From assembly GCF_011759375.1 (NCBI RefSeq), contig NZ_JAARML010000011.1, forward strand, positions 1-64,000: DNA of 64,000 nt. The letters are read 5' to 3'. Under the pieces are notes generated by a model. That model had not been told where the DNA came from, did no database searches, and saw only the letters and a list, made by a program, of their open reading frames with translations. The translations under genes were made by a program, and so were the position numbers. Origin of the DNA: Paraflavitalea devenefica (GTDB lineage: Bacteria; Bacteroidota; Bacteroidia; Chitinophagales; Chitinophagaceae). Positions 1 to 13,020 of this stretch are shown one piece after another (within the stretch, counting starts at the first letter, position 1; each line of letters opens with the position of its first letter).

Positions 1-3000
1 GTCACTGTAGCGGCTGCCGGGATACTACCACATTGAACAGTCGCATCTGCAGGAACACCGGATAGTACCGGTGGTATATTATCAATTACTGTTAATGTCT
101 GAGTTGCAGTCACCGTATTACCGCAGGCATCCGTAGCAGTCCAGGTGCGGGTAATAGTTCCGCATCCATCTACTACGGTAGTTGTCTCATTAAAGGTCAC
201 TGGTACAGTCGGATCACAATTATCTGTCGCTGTAACTGTCGCAGCGGTTGGTATACTTCCACACTGAACAGTCGCATCAGCAGGTGCACCTGTTAAAACT
301 GGTGGCGTATTGTCTTGTACAGTCAGTGTTTGAGTGGCAGTAACTGTATTGCCGCAGGCATCAGTCGCTGTCCAGGTGCGAGTAATGGTTCCGCAACCAT
401 CAACAACGGTACTAGTCTCGGTCATTGTCACCGCCACAGTCGGGTCGCAATTATCTGTGGCAGTCACTGTAGCGGCAGTTGGGATAGCGCCACACTGAAC
501 GGTAGCATCAGCAGGTACGCCGATGAGCACTGGTGGCGTATTATCAACAATAGTCAGCGTTTGTGTTGCAGTAACCGTATTGCCACAAGCATCAATTGCA
601 GTCCAGGTGCGGGTAATGGTTCCGCAGCCGTCAATAACACTGTTTGTCTCTGAATAAGTTACAGGAACAGTCGGATCGCAATTATCAGTGGCGACTACGG
701 TTGCGGCGGTTGGTATCGCACCACATTGAACGGTTGCGTCTGCAGGAACGCCGGTTAATACGGGTGGTGTGTTATCAACAACGGTTAAAGTTTGTGTTGC
801 TGTCACCGTGTTACCACAGGCATCAGTCACTGTCCAGGTACGGGTAATGGTACCGCAGCCATCTGTTACACTAACCACTTCATTAAAGGTCACTGGTACT
901 GTTGGGTCACAATTATCAGTGGCAGTCACGGTAGCGGCTACAGGGATACTGCTACATTGTACGGTGGCATCAGCAGGTACGCCCGTTAATACCGGTGGCG
1001 TATTATCAACAACAGTCAGCGTTTGTGTCGCAGTCACGGTATTACCGCAGGCATCGGTCGCAGTCCATGTGCGGGTAATGGTTCCACAACCATCAGTTAC
1101 ACTAATTACTTCATTAAAGGTTACAGGCACAGTCGGATCACAATTATCTGTGGCAGTCACGGTTGCAGCGGTTGGTATGCTACCACATTGAACCGTTGCG
1201 TCAGCAGGAATACCCGTTAATACCGGTGGTGTATTGTCTTGTACTGTCAGTGTTTGAGTTGCTGTAACGGAATTACCACACGCATCGGTTGCTGTCCAGG
1301 TCCTTGTGATAGTACCGCAACCATCGGTGACAGTGCTCGTCTCTGTCATTGTAACCGGTACAGCCGGATCACAATTATCAGTGGCGGTAACTGTTGCCGC
1401 TGCAGGAATAGCGCCACACTGAACGGTTGCATCTGCAGGGACACCGGTGAGTGCCGGTGGCGTAATGTCTATTATGGTCAGCGTTTGTGTCGCAATCACT
1501 GTATTGCCGCAGGCATCAGTAGCAGTCCATGTGCGGGTAATAGTACCGCAACCATCAGCCACGGTGCTAGTTTCTGTCATTGTCACTGCCACAGTCGGAT
1601 CGCAATTATCTGTGGCTGTTACTGTAGCAGGGGTTGGTATACTTCCACATTGCACAGTCGCATCAGCAAGAACTCCGGTAAGTACTGGTGGAGTATTATC
1701 AACAACAGTCAGCGTTTGTGTGGCAGTCACGGTATTGCCGCAGGCATCAGTAGCTGTCCAGGTTCTGGTGATGGTGCCGCAACCATCAACAACAGTGTTT
1801 GTTTCTGCGAAAGTCACCGGCACAGTAGGATCGCAATTGTCTGTTGCGATGACTGTTGCTGCAGCAGGAATAGCACCGCATTGAACTGTAGCATCTGCAG
1901 GAACGCCCGTTAATACCGGTGGTATATTGTCTTGTACAGTCAGCGTTTGTGTCGCAGTTGCCGTGTTGCCGCAAGCATCTGTAGCGGTCCATGTGCGGGT
2001 TATAGTTCCGCAACCATCAGTTACACTAATTACTTCATTAAAGGTCACTGGTACTGTTGGATCACAATTATCAGTGGCGGTCACAGTAGCAGCAGCAGGA
2101 ATACTACCACATTGTACTGTGACATCAGCAGGAATGCCAGAGAGTACCGGCGGAGTATTATCTACAACCGTTAATGTTTGCGTTGCTGTCGCAGTATTGC
2201 CGCAGGCGTCGGTCGCAGTCCAGGTCCTGGTAATGGTTCCACAGCCATCGGTTACACTGTTTACTTCATTAAAGGTTGCTGGTACTGTCGGGTCGCAGTT
2301 GTCAGTAGCTGTCACCGTTGCTGCTGCAGGAATAGCGCCACACTGAACGGTTGCATCGGCAGGTACGCCGGTGAGTACTGGCGGCGTATTATCAACGACA
2401 GTCAGCGTTTGCGTAGCAGTTACGATATTACCACAAGCATCCGTAGCAGTCCATGTTCTGGTAATCGTACCGCAACCGTCAGCCACGGTGCTAGTTTCTG
2501 TCATTGTCACAGTCATAGTCGGATCACAATTATCTGTGGCTGTTACTGTAGCAGGGGTTGGGATTGCACCGCATTGAACCGTTGCATCAGCAGGAACACC
2601 GGAGAGTACCGGTGGAGTATTATCAGTTACAGTTAATATTTGTGTGGCAGTTACTGTATTACCACAGGCGTCAGTAGCTGTCCATGTCCTGGTGATCGTA
2701 CCACAACCATCTGCTACGGTACTGGTCTCTGCAAAAGTCACAGATACTGTAGGATCACAATTATCTGTCGCTGTAACTGTCGCAGCGGCTGGTATACTTC
2801 CACATTGAAGAGTCGCATCGACAGGAACACCAGAAAGTGCCGGTGGCGTATTGTCAGTTACAGTAAGTGTTTGCGTTGCGGTCATCGTGTTACCGCAGGC
2901 GTCAGTGGCGGTCCAGGTCCTGGTGATCGTTCCGCAACCATCCACAACAGTGTTGGTCTCAGCAAAAGCCACCGGCACAGTAGGGTCACAATTATCAGTA

Positions 3001-6000
3001 GCAGTGACAATACCTGGAGTTGGTATCGAACCACACTGCACGGTTGCATCTGTGGGCACGCCTGTTAATACCGGTGGTATGTTATCTTGTACTGTCAGCG
3101 TTTGAGTAGCAGTCATTGTATTACCGCAGGCATCGGTCGCAGTCCAGGTACGGGTAATGGTTCCACAACCATCCACAACAGTGCTGGTCTCAGCAAAAGT
3201 TACCGGTACAGTTGGATCGCAATTGTCAGTAGCAGTTATAGTGGCTGCAGTAGGGATGTTTCCGCATTGAACGGTCGCATCAGCAGGAACGCCCGTTAAT
3301 ACTGGTGGTGTGTTATCTTGTACAGTCAGCGTTTGTGTTGCTGTCACCGTATTGCCACAGGCATCGGTTGCTGTCCAGGTTCTTGTAATGGTGCCGCAGC
3401 CCTCAATAACAGTGCTGGTCTCTGCAAAAGTTACCGGTACCGTCGGGTCGCAATTGTCTGCGGCGGTCACTGTTGCGGCAGCTGGAATAGCGCCGCACTG
3501 AACAGTAGCATCGGCAGGAACGCCGGTTAATACGGGCGGTGTATTATCTTGTACAGTTAATGTTTGAGTTGCAGTTACTGTATTGCCGCACGCATCCGTA
3601 GCCGTCCATGTTCTGGTAATCGTACCGCAACCATCAACAATAGCGCTAGTCTCGGTCATTGTCACCGCCACAGTCGGGTCGCAGTTATCAGTGGCAGTCA
3701 CTGTAGCGGCAGCAGGGATAGCATCACACTGAACGGTTGCATCAGCTGGTACCCCGGTTAATACCGGTGGGGTATTGTCTTGTACAGTCAGGGTTTGTGT
3801 TGCAGTCACCGTATTGCCACAGGCATCGGTTGCTGTCCAGGTACGCGTAATAGTACCACAACCGTCAACAACAGTACTGGTCTCTGCAAAAGTCACAGCC
3901 ACAGTCGGGTCGCAATTGTCAGTGGCAGTCACGGCAGCCGCTGCAGGGATAGATCCACACTGAACAGTCGCATCAGCAGGTACGCCGGAGAGTACTGGCG
4001 GTGTGTTATCTTGTACAGTCAGTGTCTGCGTTGCAGTCACCGTGTTACCACAGGCATCTGTCGCTGTCCATGTTCTAGTGATGGTGCCGCAACCATTGGT
4101 TACACTAATTACTTCATTAAAGGTTACTGGTACTGTTGGATCACAATTATCGGTGGCGGTTACGGTTGCGGCGGTTGGTATACTACCACATTGAATCGTG
4201 GAATCGGCAGGAACACCGGTTAGTACAGGAGGTATATTATCAGTTACCGTCAGCGTTTGCGTAGCAGTCACAGTATTGCCGCAGGCGTCTGTTGCGATCC
4301 AGGTCCTGGTAATAGTGCCGCAGCCATCTACTACGGTAGTTGTCTCATTAAAGGTCACTGATACAGTCGGGTCACAATTGTCAGTGGCAACCACTGTAGC
4401 AGGGGTTGGTATACTTCCACATTGAACCGTCGCATCGGCAGGGACACCGGATAATACCGGTGGTATATTATCAGTTACAGTTAAAGTTTGTGTTGCTATC
4501 ACTGTATTGCCGCAGGCATCAGTAGCAGTCCAGGTCCTGGTAATGGTACCACAACCGTCGGTTACGCCATTTACTTCATTAAAGGTTACCGGTACAGTCG
4601 GGTCACAATTGTCCGTGGCAGTAACTGTGCCGGCAACAGGTATATTGCCACACTGAACAGTAACATCAGCAGGTACACCTGTTAAAACTGGTGGTGTATT
4701 ATCAACAACCGTCAAAGTTTGCGTAGCAGTTACCGTATTGCCACAGGCATCGGTCGCAGTCCAGGTTCTCGTGATAGTACCACAACCATCCACAACATTA
4801 CTGATCTCAGCAAAGGTCACAGGTATAGTCGGATCGCAATTATCTGTCGCAGTTACTGTGCCGGCGGTTGGTATTGCACCGCATTGCACTGTCGCATCAG
4901 CAGGTACGCCGGTGAGTACTGGCGGCGTATTATCAACGACAGTCAGCGTTTGAGTTGCAGTCACTGTATTACCGCAGGCGTCAGTAGCCGTCCAGGTCCT
5001 GGTGGTGGTACCGCAGCCATCTGCTACGGTACTGGTCTCAGTCATTGTCACAGCCACAGTCGGATCACAATTGTCAGTGGCTGTCACGGTAGCTGCAGTT
5101 GGAATACTGCCACACTGAACAGTCGCATCGGCTGGAACACCTGTTAATGCCGGTGGCGTATTATCAACAACAGTCAGCGTTTGTGTGGCAGTCACCGTAT
5201 TACCACAAGCATCGGTGGCAGTCCAGGTCCTGGTAATGGTACCACAACCGTCGGTAACGCCATTTACTTCATTAAAGGTTACCGGTACAGTCGGATCACA
5301 ATTATCAGTAGCTGTTACGGTTGCAGCGGCTGGTATACTTCCACATTGAACAGTTGCATCGGCAGGTACACCGGAGAGTACTGGCGGTATATTGTCTTGT
5401 ACAGTCAGTGTTTGTGTCGTAGTCACGGTATTGCCGCAGGCGTCGGTGGCTGTCCAGATGCGGGTAATCGTACCACAACCATCCACCACAGTACTTGTCT
5501 CTGCAAAGGTTACAGGCACTGTCGGGTCACAATTATCTGTGGCAGTAACTGTAGCAGGGGTTGGGATTGCACCGCATTGAACCGTTGCATCAGCAGGAAC
5601 ACCGGAGAGCACTGGTGGTGTATTATCAACTACAGTTAATATCTGCGTAGCAGTAACGGTATTGCCGCACGCATCAGTAGCTGTCCAGGTTCTGGTGATG
5701 GTGCCGCAACCATCAACAACAGTGTTTGTTTCTGCGAAAGTCACCGGCACAGTAGGATCGCAATTGTCTGTTGCGGTGACTGTTGCTGCAGCAGGAATAG
5801 CACCGCATTGAACTGTAGCATCTGCAGGAACGCCCGTTAATACCGGTGGTATATTGTCTTGTACAGTCAGCGTTTGCGTAGCAGTCACCGTATTGCCACA
5901 GGCATCGGAGGCAGTCCAGGTTCTGGTGATAGTTCCGCAGCCATCGGTAACACTAACTATTTCATTAAAGGTCACAGGAACTGTAGGATCACAATTATCT

Positions 6001-9000
6001 GTCGCTGTAACTGTAGCAGCGGTTGGTATACTTTCACATTGAACAGTCGCATCGGCAGGAACACCGGAGAGTACTGGTGGTGTATTATCAACTACAGTTA
6101 ATATCTGCGTAGCAGTAACGGTATTGCCGCAGGCATCGGTCGCAGTCCAGGTCCTGGTAATGGTACCGCAGCCATCAACAACACTGCTTGTTTCTGAGAA
6201 AATCACTGGCACAGTCGGATCGCAATTGTCTGTGGCAGTAACGGTTGCCGCTACAGGGATACTGCCGCACTGCACGGTTGCATCAGTTGGAACACCAGTC
6301 AATACCGGTGGGGTATTGTCTTGTACAGTCAGCGTTTGCGTAGCAGTTACTGTATTGCCACAGGCGTCAGTAGCGGTCCAGGTCCTGGAGATAGTTCCAC
6401 AACCATCGACTACTGTTCTGGTCTCAGTCATTATAACTGCCACAGTCGGATCACAGTTGTCAGAGGCAGTTACCGTAGCTGCAGCAGGAATAGATCCACA
6501 CTGAGCAGTCGCATCTGCTGGAACACCGGTCAACACCGGTGGCGTATTGTCTTGTACAGTCAGAGTTTGAGTTGCTGTCACGGTATTGCCACAGGCATCA
6601 GTAGCGGTCCAGGTTCTGGTGATGGTACCGCAACCATCAGCCACGGTGCTCGTTTCTGTCATTGTAACCGGAACAGTCGGGTCGCAATTGTCAGTGGCAG
6701 TCACTGTAGCGGCTGCCGGGATACTACCACATTGAACAGTCGCATCTGCAGGAACACCGGATAGTACCGGTGGTATATTATCAATTACTGTTAATGTCTG
6801 AGTTGCAGTCACCGTATTACCGCAGGCGTCAGTAGCGGTCCAGGTCCTGGTGATCGTTCCGCAACCATCCACGACAGTGTTGGTCTCAGCAAAAGCCACT
6901 GGCACAGTAGGGTCACAATTATCAGTAGCAGTGACAATACCTGGAGTTGGTATCGAACCACACTGCACGGTTGCATCTGTGGGCACGCCTGTTAATACCG
7001 GTGGTATGTTATCTTGTACAGTCAGTGTTTGAGTAGCAGTCATTGTATTGCCACAGGCATCGGTTGCTGTCCAGGTGCGGGTAATCGTTCCACAACCATC
7101 GACCACGGTGCTGGTCTCGGTCATTATAACCGGAACTGTCGGATCACAGTTGTCAGTAGCTGTCACAGTTGCAGCGGTCGGTATGCTACCACATTGAACC
7201 GTTGCATCAGCAGGCACCCCAGTAAGTACAGGTGGGGTATTATCTTGTACGGTGAGGGTTTGGGTTGCAGTTACCGCATTACCGCAGGCATCCACAGCCG
7301 TCCAGGTCCTGGTAATAGTACCACAGCCATCCAAAACAGTAGTGGCCTCTGTCATTATCACAGCAACAGTAGGATCGCAATTATCAGTAGCGGTGACGGT
7401 AGCTGCAGCAGGAATACTACCGCATTGGATGGTTGCATCTGCAGGCACGCCTGTTAATACCGGTGGTGTGTTATCTTGTACTGTCAGCGTTTGGGTCGCT
7501 GTTACGGTATTGCCACAAGCATCAGTAGCCGCCCAGGTCCTGGTAATGGTACCGCAGCCATCTACTACGGTACTGGTCTCTGTCATTGTAGCCAGCACAG
7601 TCGGGTCGCAATTATCGGTGGCAGTAACTGTTGCGGCAACAGGAATAGCGTCACACTGAACCGTTGCATCTGCCGGGACGCCGGTAAGTACTGGTGGGGT
7701 ATTGTCTTGTACAGTCAGCGTTTGCGTAGCTGTCACTGTATTGCCGCAGGCATCAGTAGCGGCCCAGGTTCTGGTAATCGTTCCGCAACCGTCAACAACA
7801 GTACTGGTCTCTGCAAATGTTACAGGAACTGTTGGGTCGCAATTGTCTGAGGCAGTGACAGTGGCTGCAGTCGGGATACTTCCACATTGAACAGTTGCAT
7901 CAGACGGTACTCCGGAGATCACTGGCGACGTATTGTCTTGAACTGTCAGCATTTGAGTCGCAGTCACTGTATTACCACAGGCATCGGTTGCTGTCCAGGT
8001 ACGGGTTATGGTACCACAGCCATCTGTTACACTAATTACTTCATTAAAGGTCACCGGTACAGTCGGGTCGCAGTTATCAGTAGCTGTCACAGTTGCCGCT
8101 GCAGGAATACTGCCGCATTGAACCGTTGCATCGGCAGGAACACCAGATAATACTGGTGGTGTATTGTCAGTTACAGTAAGAGTCTGAGTAGCAGTCGTCG
8201 TATTGCCACAAGCATCAGTGGCAGTCCAGGTCCTGGTGATAGTACCACATCCATCAACAACAGTAGTAGTCTCAGCAAAAGTTACAGGTACAGTTGGATC
8301 ACAATTATCGGTTGCAGTTACGGTTGCGGCGGTTGGAATACTACCACATTGAACAGTAGCATCAGCAGGCACGCCGGTTAATACCGGTGGGGTATTGTCT
8401 TGGATAGTCAGGGTTTGAGTTGCAATCGCTGTATTGCCGCAGGCATCGGTGGCAGTCCATGTCCTGGTAATGGCTCCGCAACCATCAACAACATTGTTTG
8501 TTTCTGAGAAAATAACTGGCACAGTAGGATCACAATTGTCAGTGGCAGTCACTGTAGCCACAGCAGGTATACTACCACATTGAACCGTTGCATCAGCAGG
8601 AACACCGGTTAATACCGGAGGTATATTATCAGTTACAGTCAATATTTGAGTGGCAGTTGCCGTATTACCGCAAGCGTCTGTTGCTGTCCAGGTTCTGGTA
8701 ATCGTACCGCAACCATCAACCACTGTAGTAGTCTCAGCAAAAGTTACGGGTACTGTCGGATCGCAGTTGTCAGTAGCCGTCACTGTAGCTGCTGCAGGAA
8801 TGCTACCGCATTGAACAGCAGCATCAACAGGAACACCCGTTAATACAGGCGATATATTGTCAGCTACAGTAAGTGTCTGAGTAGCTGTCACCGTATTACC
8901 ACAGGCATCGGCTGCCGTCCAGGTTCTGGTGATAGTTCCACATCCATCAACTACAGTACTGGTCTCAGCAAAGGTCACCGGTATTGTCGGGTCACAATTG

Positions 9001-12000
9001 TCTGTGGCTGTCACGGTTGCAGCGGTTGGAATACTTCCACATTGCACGGTTGCATCTGCCGGGACGCCGGTTAATACTGGAGGCGTGTTATCAACAACAG
9101 TTAAAGTCTGAGTTGCAGTCACTGTATTGCCACAGGCGTCTGTTGCTGCCCAGGTTCTGGTGATCGTACCGCAGCCATCCACTACAGTGCTGGTCTCTGC
9201 AAAAGTCACAGGAACAGTCGGATCACAATTATCGGTGGCAGTCACTGTTGCCGCTGCAGGTATTGCACCGCATTGAACGGTTGCATCGACAGGAACCCCG
9301 GTGAGCACTGGTGGTGTATTGTCAACAACAGTTAATGTCTGAGTAGCAGTCGCCGTATTGCCACAGGCGTCAGTAGCTGTCCATGTTCTGGTAATGGTAC
9401 CGCAACCATCTGTTACACTAATCACTTCATTAAAGGTTACAGGAACTGTCGGGTCGCAGTTGTCAGTAGCTGTCACCGTAGCCGCTGCAGGTACAGCGCC
9501 ACATTGCACTGTAGCATCTGCAGGAACGCCCGTTAATACCGGTGGTGTATTGTCTTGTACAGTCAGCGTTTGTGTCGCAGTCACCGTATTGCCACAGGCA
9601 TCCGTAGCAGTCCAGGTGCGGGTAATAGTTCCGCAGCCATCAGTCACGGTGTTTGTTTCAGTCATTGTCACTGCCACAGTCGGATCGCAGTTGTCAGTGG
9701 CAGTCACTGTAGCTGCTGTTGGAATACTGCCACACTGAATAGTCGCATCGGCTGGAACACCTGTTAATGCCGGTGGCGTATTATCAACAACAGTTAAAGT
9801 CTGAGTTGCCGTCACCGTATTGCCACAGGCATCAGTGGCCGTCCAAGTCCTGGTGATAGTACCGCAGCCATCCAAAACAGTACTAACCTCGGTCATTGTC
9901 ACAGCAACAGTCGGATCGCAATTGTCTGTGGCAGTCACGGTTGCAGCTGCAGGAATGCTGCCGCACTGAACAGTAGAATTTGCAGGTACACCAGTTAAGA
10001 CGGGTGAGATATTATCAACTACAGTAAGGGTCTGAGTGGCAGACACGATATTACCACAGGCGTCAGTAGCTGTCCATGTTCGGGTGATAGTACCGCAACC
10101 CTCCACTACAGTGCTGGTCTCTGCAAAGGTTACAGGAACTATTGGGTCGCAATTATCAGTGGCAGTCACCGTAGCTACTGCAGGGATACTTCCACATTGT
10201 ACGGTAGCAGCAGCAGGAACACCTGTTAATACAGGTGGTATATTGTCTTGTATAGTCAATGTTTGCGTTGCAGACACGATATTACCACAGGCGTCTGTGG
10301 CTGTCCAGGTCCTGGTGATGGTGCCACAACCGTCAGTCACGGTGCTTGTTTCTGTCATTGTAACCGGTACTGACGGGTCACAATTATCAGCGGCAGTCAC
10401 GGTAGTTGCAGCAGGAATACTACCACACTGAACAGTTGCATCAACAGGAACACCAGATAATACCGGTGGCGTATTATCAACAACGGTCAAGGTCTGAGTA
10501 GCAGTTACAGTATTCCCACAGGCATCGGTTGCTGTCCAGGTACGGGTAATGGTACCGCAGCCGTCTGTCACACTAATCACTTCATTAAAGGTCACAGGTA
10601 CTGTTGGATCACAATTATCCGTGGCTGTTACTGTGGCAGGGGTTGGTATACTACCACATTGCACAGTCGCATCAGCAAGAACTCCGGCAAGTACTGGTGG
10701 AGTATTATCAACAACAGTTAAAGTTTGCGTAGCAGTTACTGTATTACCACAAGCATCGGTAGCTGTCCAGGTGCGGGTAATAGTTCCGCAACCATCTGCT
10801 ACGGTGCTTGTCTCGGTCATTGTCGCCGGTACAGTAGGATCACAATTATCAGTTGCAGTTACGGTAGCGGCTACAGGGATACTACCACATTGTACTGTGA
10901 CATCGGCAGGTACACCAGTTAATACAGGCGGAGTATTATCAACAACAGTCAGGGTTTGTGTTGCAGTTGCCGTATTGCTACAGGCATCAGTGGCTGTCCA
11001 GGTTCTGGTGATCGTGCCGCAGCCATCCACAACATTACTGATCTCAGCAAAAGTTACCGGAACTGTCGGATCACAATTATCTGTTGCGGTCACGGTCGCC
11101 GCAGCAGGGATACTGCCACATTGAACCGTTGCATCAGCGGGCACACCAGATAATACAGGTGGAGTATTATCGACTACAGTTAAAGTCTGAGTCGCAGTTA
11201 CCGTATTGCCGCAGGCATCAGTGGCTGTCCAGGTGCGGGTGATCGTACCACAACCATCTGCTACGGTGCTGGTCTCGGTCATTGTCACTGCCACAGTTGG
11301 GTCGCAATTATCAGTGGCAATCACTGTCGCGGCAACAGGGATAGCGCCACACTGAACAGTCGCATCGGCTGGTACACCACTAAGCACTGGTGGCGTATTA
11401 TCAACAATCGTCAAAGTTTGTGTAGCTGTCACCGTATTACCGCACGCATCGGTCGCAGTCCAGGTTCTGGTAATCGTACCGCAACCGTCCAGAACAGTGC
11501 TGGTCTCAGCAAAAGTTACCGGAACTGTCGGATCACAATTATCTGTTGCAGTAACTGTTGCCGCTGCAGGGATACTACCACACTGAACCGTTGCATCGGC
11601 AGGTACACCAGTTAACACCGGAGGTGTATTATCAACTACGGTCAGTGTTTGAGTTGCAGTTACTGTATTGCCACAGGCATCCGTAGCTGTCCAGGTTCTG
11701 GTGATCGTACCGCAACCATCAACAACGGTAGTAGTCTCCGCAAAGGTTACAGGTACAGCCGGATCGCAGTTATCTGTGGCTGTCACAGTAGCTGCTGCAG
11801 GGACACTTCCACACTGAACAGTCGCATCAGCAGGAATGCCCGTCAATACTGGTGCTGTATTATCAACTACAGTTAATATCTGCGTAGCAGTAACGGTATT
11901 GCCGCAGGCATCAGTTGCTGTCCATGTGCGGGTAATAGTACCGCAACCATCAACAACACTGTTTGTCTCGCTATAAGTAACGGGTACATTACTGTCGCAA

Positions 12001-13020
12001 TTATCAGTGGCGGTCACCATTATCCCCCCATCAGGAATATTGTCGCATTGAATAGTGGCATCTGCAGGAACTCCCGTTAGTATAGGCGCCGTAATGTCAA
12101 CTACCGTCAGGGTTTGCGTGGCAGTAACCGCATTGCCACAAGCGTCGGTGGCAGTCCAGGTTCTGGTTATGGTGCCACATCCATCAGTTGCACTATTTAC
12201 TTCATTGAAGGTTACAGGGACTGTTGGATCGCAATTGTCCGTGGCCGTAACATTTGCGGCAGCAGGAATATTATCACATGGCACCGTTACATTAGCCGGT
12301 ACATTGTTCAGCACAGGCGGCATATTATCAACCACAGTCAGTATTTGCGTCGCAGTCACCGTATTGCCGCAGGCATCTGTAGCTGTCCAGGTACGGGTAA
12401 TGGTGCCACAGCCATCAGTAACAGCGCTTGTCTCAGCATAAGTTACAGGAACAGTGGGATCGCAGTTGTCAGTGGCAGTAACGATAGCTGCAGCAGGGAT
12501 ACTGCCACACTGAACGGTGGCAGCAGCAGGAACGCCGGTAAGTACTGGCGGTGTATTGTCTTGTACCGTCAGCGTTTGTGTAGCAGTCACTGTATTGCCA
12601 CAAGCATCAATAGCAGTCCAGGTCCTGGTGATAATGCCGCAACCATCAACAATAGTACTCGTCTCAGCAAAGGTTACCGGCACAGTCGGATCACAATTAT
12701 CTGTGGCTGTCACAGTTGCTGCTGCAGGGACGCTACCACACTGCACGGTAGCATCGGCTGGAACACCGGATAGTACCGGTAGTGTATTATCAACAACAGT
12801 AAGCGTTTGAGTAGCAGTTACCGTATTGCCGCAGACATCGGTCGCCGTCCAGGTTCGGGTAATGGTGCCACAGCCATCCGTTACACTAATCACTTCATTA
12901 AAGGTCACTGGTACTGTTGGGTCACAATTATCAGTTGCAGTCACGGTCGGGGCCGAAGGTATATTGTTACACTGAACAGTGCTGTTGGCTGGTACACCTG
13001 TCAACACCGGCGCCTGCGTA
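1..13020 (-). repeat. Tandem array of 56 HYR-like units, 231 bp each
   Basis: The recurring CCGCAG/CCACAG word that encodes the CG of DACGN falls at 121, 3355, 7051, 9361, 11902 and so on, exactly 231 bp apart. The unit between 11902 and 12136 is 234 bp, one extra codon. Counting from 121 to 12829 gives 56 units, the first cut by the window edge. Units are highly similar in DNA as well as protein, which points to recent amplification or gene conversion. Three more divergent 252-bp units follow to about 13770. Confidence 0.92.

Noticed and set aside
1..13020. Regular direct repeats that could suggest a CRISPR array
   Set aside because: The unit is 231 bp, has no unique spacers, and is translated without interruption.
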